Source: Rhizoclosmatium globosum (lineage: Eukaryota > Chytridiomycota > Chytridiomycetes > Chytridiales > Chytriomycetaceae). From it: 64,000 nt of DNA. Below the pieces are notes generated by a model. It saw only the letters and a program-made list of their open reading frames with translations, made no database searches and was not told the origin of the DNA. Positions 60,677-64,000 of this stretch are shown here, piece after piece. Location of the stretch: assembly GCA_002104985.1 (NCBI GenBank), contig MCGO01000046.1, forward strand, positions 1-64,000, read 5' to 3'. The position numbers and the translations under genes were made by a program. The stretch's first letter is position 1; each line of letters starts with the position of its first letter.

Positions 60677-62726
60677 ATGCGCATCACTTTGATTCTCGCT
60701 TTCGTGTCGCTTGTGGCTTCAGACTTGATCGCAATTCCTCAGAATCTTCTATGGCCGAGCCGCAGTCACTCTCGTTCGGAACATGGGCGCGTTCAGTGAA
60801 TCCATCCACTGTGAACGTCAACATCAACGGCGGAAACCGTGAACTCCTCTGAAGGTTTGTGATCTCTTTAAATTACTTCAAATGTTTTAAATATCATGTT
60901 TATAGGCCGCGGATAGGCTCAAAACGAACGCGTTGTTGATGGGATGCTCAACATAACAAACCTTCCGGGTGACATCAACACAATGACGTTACTATTCTCG
61001 AAACAGATCCATTCGATTTTCAAATGCAAAAGAAAGTTATACCTTGAACTCAACCAATGCGACAGTCCATATTACTGCTGCACATTCAGTTGGGGCTCTT
61101 CGTGCCTTTGAGACTCTTTCCCAGCTCATATCACCCGTCCCAAGCTTCCATTCTATGCATCCAAAGACGAAGCAGGTTGTGAAAGCGGTGGCTGCTGGTT
61201 TCACACCTGGATTTCATCTTCCTTTGGACCTTGGAATATCAAGACCACCCAGTGTACTCCTGGAGAGCTATATCCTTGGACACATCCCGCAACTTTATGC
61301 CATTCCAGTAATTCTTCGCACTCTTGATGGAATGTCTGCAACAAAGCTGAATATCCTTCATTGGCATATTGTTGACGCGACTTCCTTTCCCATCGTTTCA
61401 AAAACGTATCCTGATCTCACTGACTCCGCGTACGACAACTCTCTATTTATTCGTATGAAGATGTGAAGCAGTTATACATATGCAGCTGACAGAGGAATCC
61501 GTGTGATTCCTGAGTTTGATTCTCCTTCCCACGCACAAGCTCTCAGTTTCTCCAGAGTTCTAAAGCCATTTATTCTTTGTAAAACGCGGCAAATGGCTGG
61601 CGCAATCCGTATAATGGTGGGTTGGAAACCAACCAGATGGATCTTGGTTCCCAACTTGTGTTGAACCGCCTTGTGGTGCTGTTAATATTGCCAATCCTGA
61701 TGCTGGACCAGCTATTGCAAAGCTTCTTGTTGAATATACTGGCCTCTTCAATGACAGCGTTATGCATCTTGGTGGTGATGAAGTCTCTTCGTTTTGTTTC
61801 GCTTCTGAACCGGAGTTCACGAGCCGTGTTTTTCCAGACGTAACCAACTTTGCGAAATTGTTCCCAAATGCTACTGCTCCTTCTATCTTCCCTCCTGATT
61901 GGTACGCTGGCTTTACAAAGTCCTACCAGACTTATGCAGATCAAATTGTTGCCGCCGTAAAAGGGACTGGAAAGAAAACCATGCATTGGGAGGATATCGT
62001 GTTAAAAGATGGAGTAGTTCTACCTGCTGATGCTGTGATTCAAGTTTGGAATGGGTGGGATGACGTTGTTGGAAAAAACTCGTTGCAAAAGTTGCTCGAC
62101 TTGAATCGGTATCAAATTGTAGATTCAAACAATGAAGTCTATTACTTAGATGGAGGTTCAGGGAAGTGGCTGACAGATTCTCTTGGGTATGGAAACTCTT
62201 CGTGGAAAGAGGAGTATTGGATTGGATATCGAAACTGGCAACACATTTATAACCATGACCCGCGCACTTCCCCGATGGAAAACACAACTGATAAGACCGG
62301 GTTTGGCTTGGCTTCACAACCTACTGGAAATTTGACTTTGATTCTTGGAGCTTCTGCAGCCATTTGGGGAGAAAAGATTGATTCTTCAAACTTGGATGTG
62401 AAACTTTGGCCACGCGCTGCAGCTATGGCGGAAGCTTTGTGGTCGTCTTTTGATGATCCTCAAGCAAAGATTTGTTTGAAGCGGAACCTCGGTTGACTGT
62501 TATGAGGGAAAGGTTGATTTCCAGGGGACTAGCAGCTGAAGCTCTACATCCAGCTTGGTGCAACACTCACTTGTGTGGCTTCAAATTCAAAGGGAACAAG
62601 AGTCCCTTTGGGAATGTTGACGGTTATGAAGCTGGAGCTTCTAAAGATCAATCTTCACAGAGCAAAGCTACTGGAATATTCACTGGATTGAAATGGATGT
62701 CTTCTATTTTAATTGTCTTTTTATGA
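60677..62726 (+). CDS. GH20 beta-N-acetylhexosaminidase, frame broken at several points
   Basis: Signal peptide MRITLILAFVSLVASDLIA, then IPQNLLWP and the N-terminal GH20b domain (SYTLNSTNATVHITA, GALRAFETLSQL). The catalytic barrel has KLNILHWHIVDATSFPI, RGIRVIPEFDSPSHAQA, the hallmark HLGGDEVSSFCF with the catalytic Asp-Glu pair, HWEDIVLKDGVVLP, QVWNGWDD, GASAAIWGEKID and WPRAAAMAEALWS. The tail ends in a hydrophobic stretch (WMSSILIVFL) that could be a GPI signal. Cleaves terminal GlcNAc/GalNAc, here probably chitin oligomers. Frame changes occur near 60755, 60850-60990, 61455, 61480, 61560-61650 and 62478. One intron at about 60854-60905 is clear. Either a decaying gene or error-rich sequence. 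Confidence 0.75.
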
Positions 62727-64000
62727 TTTGAAGTATTCTTTCAATGAAGTACTGCTTATTTTGCAATATCCATTTGTCGTCGAAGATGTGCAGGTTATGA
62801 AAAGGAATCAGATGGGAACTTAAATCAACAAATAGTACAATATATTCAAAACAAATTGGACCCCAAAACAGAGACCAAAACGCGTAACGTGCCCGACTCA
62901 GCGCTCTTTTTGCCATTTCCAAGGACTTTCGTTGGTCTGGAAGTTCGTCAGTCTCAAGAATTCGCACTCTGTCCAAACCCAACACTCTCAGTGCCTCATC
63001 TGACAACATATGCTTGTCTTTGAACTCCTTCACCTCTTTCAGAAGAACATATCTGTCTTTGTAAGACTTGAGTTTCTCTTTCTTATCTTTGACACATGAC
63101 CCCAAATACCCATTCTGCTCAAACTCTCCTCAGATAACCGCTGCTGCTCGGCAAACCTTTGAACTTCGATCTTGAAATCTTTATCTTCCTTGTCCATCTC
63201 CTCTTTCTTTTTGAAAGCATGTTTCCGGGCCGCTTCTAGCATAAACAACGCCAAATTATTCGATTCCCACCGCCCAGTAACAGTGAATACGTTTTCCAGA
63301 AGCCCATTCCGTCGCATAGTGATTTTCGAGCCTGAACGTTGGCATATTTCTGTGAGTACTCTCAAATTCTTTCCAACCATCAATCGAATCAAATCCTTGC
63401 TAACAGCCTTCACGTTTGTCAAAATACGACCGGTAACCTTTGGTAGTACACCATGTTCTGGTATATGACAATCACTCCAATGCCCCACAACATATCCGTC
63501 TATTGGAGAGAATTTCTGGGAAACGCTCACTTTGCCAAAATGGTCTTGAATGTAGCCAAGGTAATAAGTGGCGATATGTAATGCATCTGGGGTTCCAAAT
63601 ATGTTGACGAGCTGTTCAGAACTTCCTTTTAAGTGAGATTGCACATTGACTTCTGCATCAGATCTATCACGGATCAGATTGATTTTGCGTCCGCCCATAC
63701 CAATAATATGAGGAACCATGACTTTTTCAAATAGAAGTCGCAGAATAACACAATCACTTCCACGCGAATTTCTTTCTTTCGCAGCTGAAACCAAATTCTC
63801 TGACAGTAAAGCGACAGCCTGTGAAACTGCATCCAAATGTCCACTTATAGTTAAAACACGGTCCAAATCATTGGGACCAGATGCTGTTATTGCATACTGC
63901 GTTGTTGTTTCTGATGCAATATCCACTAAACCAGAACCATCACTCCCAGCAATATCATTCAATTCGACTTTCGATACCAGGAAGCGCATGGAAACTTCAG
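62704..64000 (-). CDS. KH-domain RNA-binding protein (HEK2/PCBP-like), runs off right edge
   Basis: The reading frame is open across the right edge, so the N-terminus is outside. KH1: MRFLVSKVELNDIAGSDGSG. KH2: KVMVPHIIGMGGRKINLIRD (a canonical GxxG-type loop, MGGR). KH3: LIRLMVGKNLRVLTEICQRS with a degenerate loop. A Lys/Glu-rich helix follows, then from about 63100 a second frame (KDKKEKLKSYKDRY, LSDEALRVLGLDRVRIL) that continues the protein if the CCCC run at 63100-63103 had one more base. Homologues bind C/U-rich mRNA and direct localisation or translation. Its 3' end overlaps the convergent hexosaminidase stop by about 20 bp. Confidence 0.75.

Overview
The window is nuclear DNA from a fungus, most likely an early-diverging chytrid-like lineage. 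The evidence is compact gene spacing, very short GT-AG introns (mostly 41-70 bp, shortest 35 bp), fungal families (UDP-galactopyranose mutase, Pho80/Pcl-type cyclins, a GH20 hexosaminidase, chitin-binding-like Cys modules), an RGS protein beside a 7TM receptor-like gene, a WDR8/WRAP73 protein of centrioles or spindle poles, and an Ngaro-type tyrosine-recombinase retrotransposon. The lineage call is inference; no rRNA or other taxonomic marker is present.

Layout. 1-4.4 kb: an acyl-AMP ligase cut by the left edge, a broken short-chain dehydrogenase, and a leucine-rich-repeat protein with one frame break. 4.5-11.7 kb: a secreted GH5-like glycosidase and two adjacent low-complexity proteins. 11.9-15.1 kb: three tandem 7TM paralogues. 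15.1-18.4 kb: an AlkB-like dioxygenase head-to-head with diphthine methyltransferase DPH7, then a SET/SMYD-like methyltransferase. 18.6-21.2 kb: two secreted Cys-rich (CBM19-like) proteins. 21.3-28.1 kb: six consecutive same-strand cyclin genes. 28.7-30.3 kb: GTP cyclohydrolase I and a 2H phosphoesterase, divergent. 30.4-35.5 kb: a complete Ngaro element with A1-(gag, RT-RNaseH, YR)-B1-A2-B2 repeats. 35.6-39.0 kb: an EF-hand secretory protein, tRNA-Gln(CTG) and WRAP73. 39.1-45.5 kb: a giant multi-pass membrane protein. 45.5-48.5 kb: a 7TM receptor-like gene head-to-head with an RGS-like gene. 48.5-50.7 kb: UDP-galactopyranose mutase. 50.9-56.2 kb: a full-length RECQ4 helicase with an N-terminal Sld2 domain. 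56.3-64 kb: an amino-acid permease, a plasma-membrane-type syntaxin, a GH20 beta-hexosaminidase and a KH-domain protein running off the right edge.

How the genes relate. Several pairs look co-regulated from shared short promoters (AlkB/DPH7 20 bp apart; 7TM/RGS 36 bp apart; FOL2/2H 130 bp apart). The cyclin block and the 7TM triplet are local tandem expansions. Glycan-related genes (GH5, Cys-rich chitin-binding-like proteins, UGM, GH20) are scattered, not an operon-like cluster.

Quality caveat. Many otherwise conserved genes, mainly beyond 37 kb but also at 2-4 kb and 23 kb, carry single-base frame breaks. Most look like one missing base in a short homopolymer, and essential genes are hit (RECQ4/Sld2, syntaxin), so I read most of them as sequence or assembly errors. 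Exon coordinates were derived by hand from reading-frame phase and family knowledge; no alignment was run.
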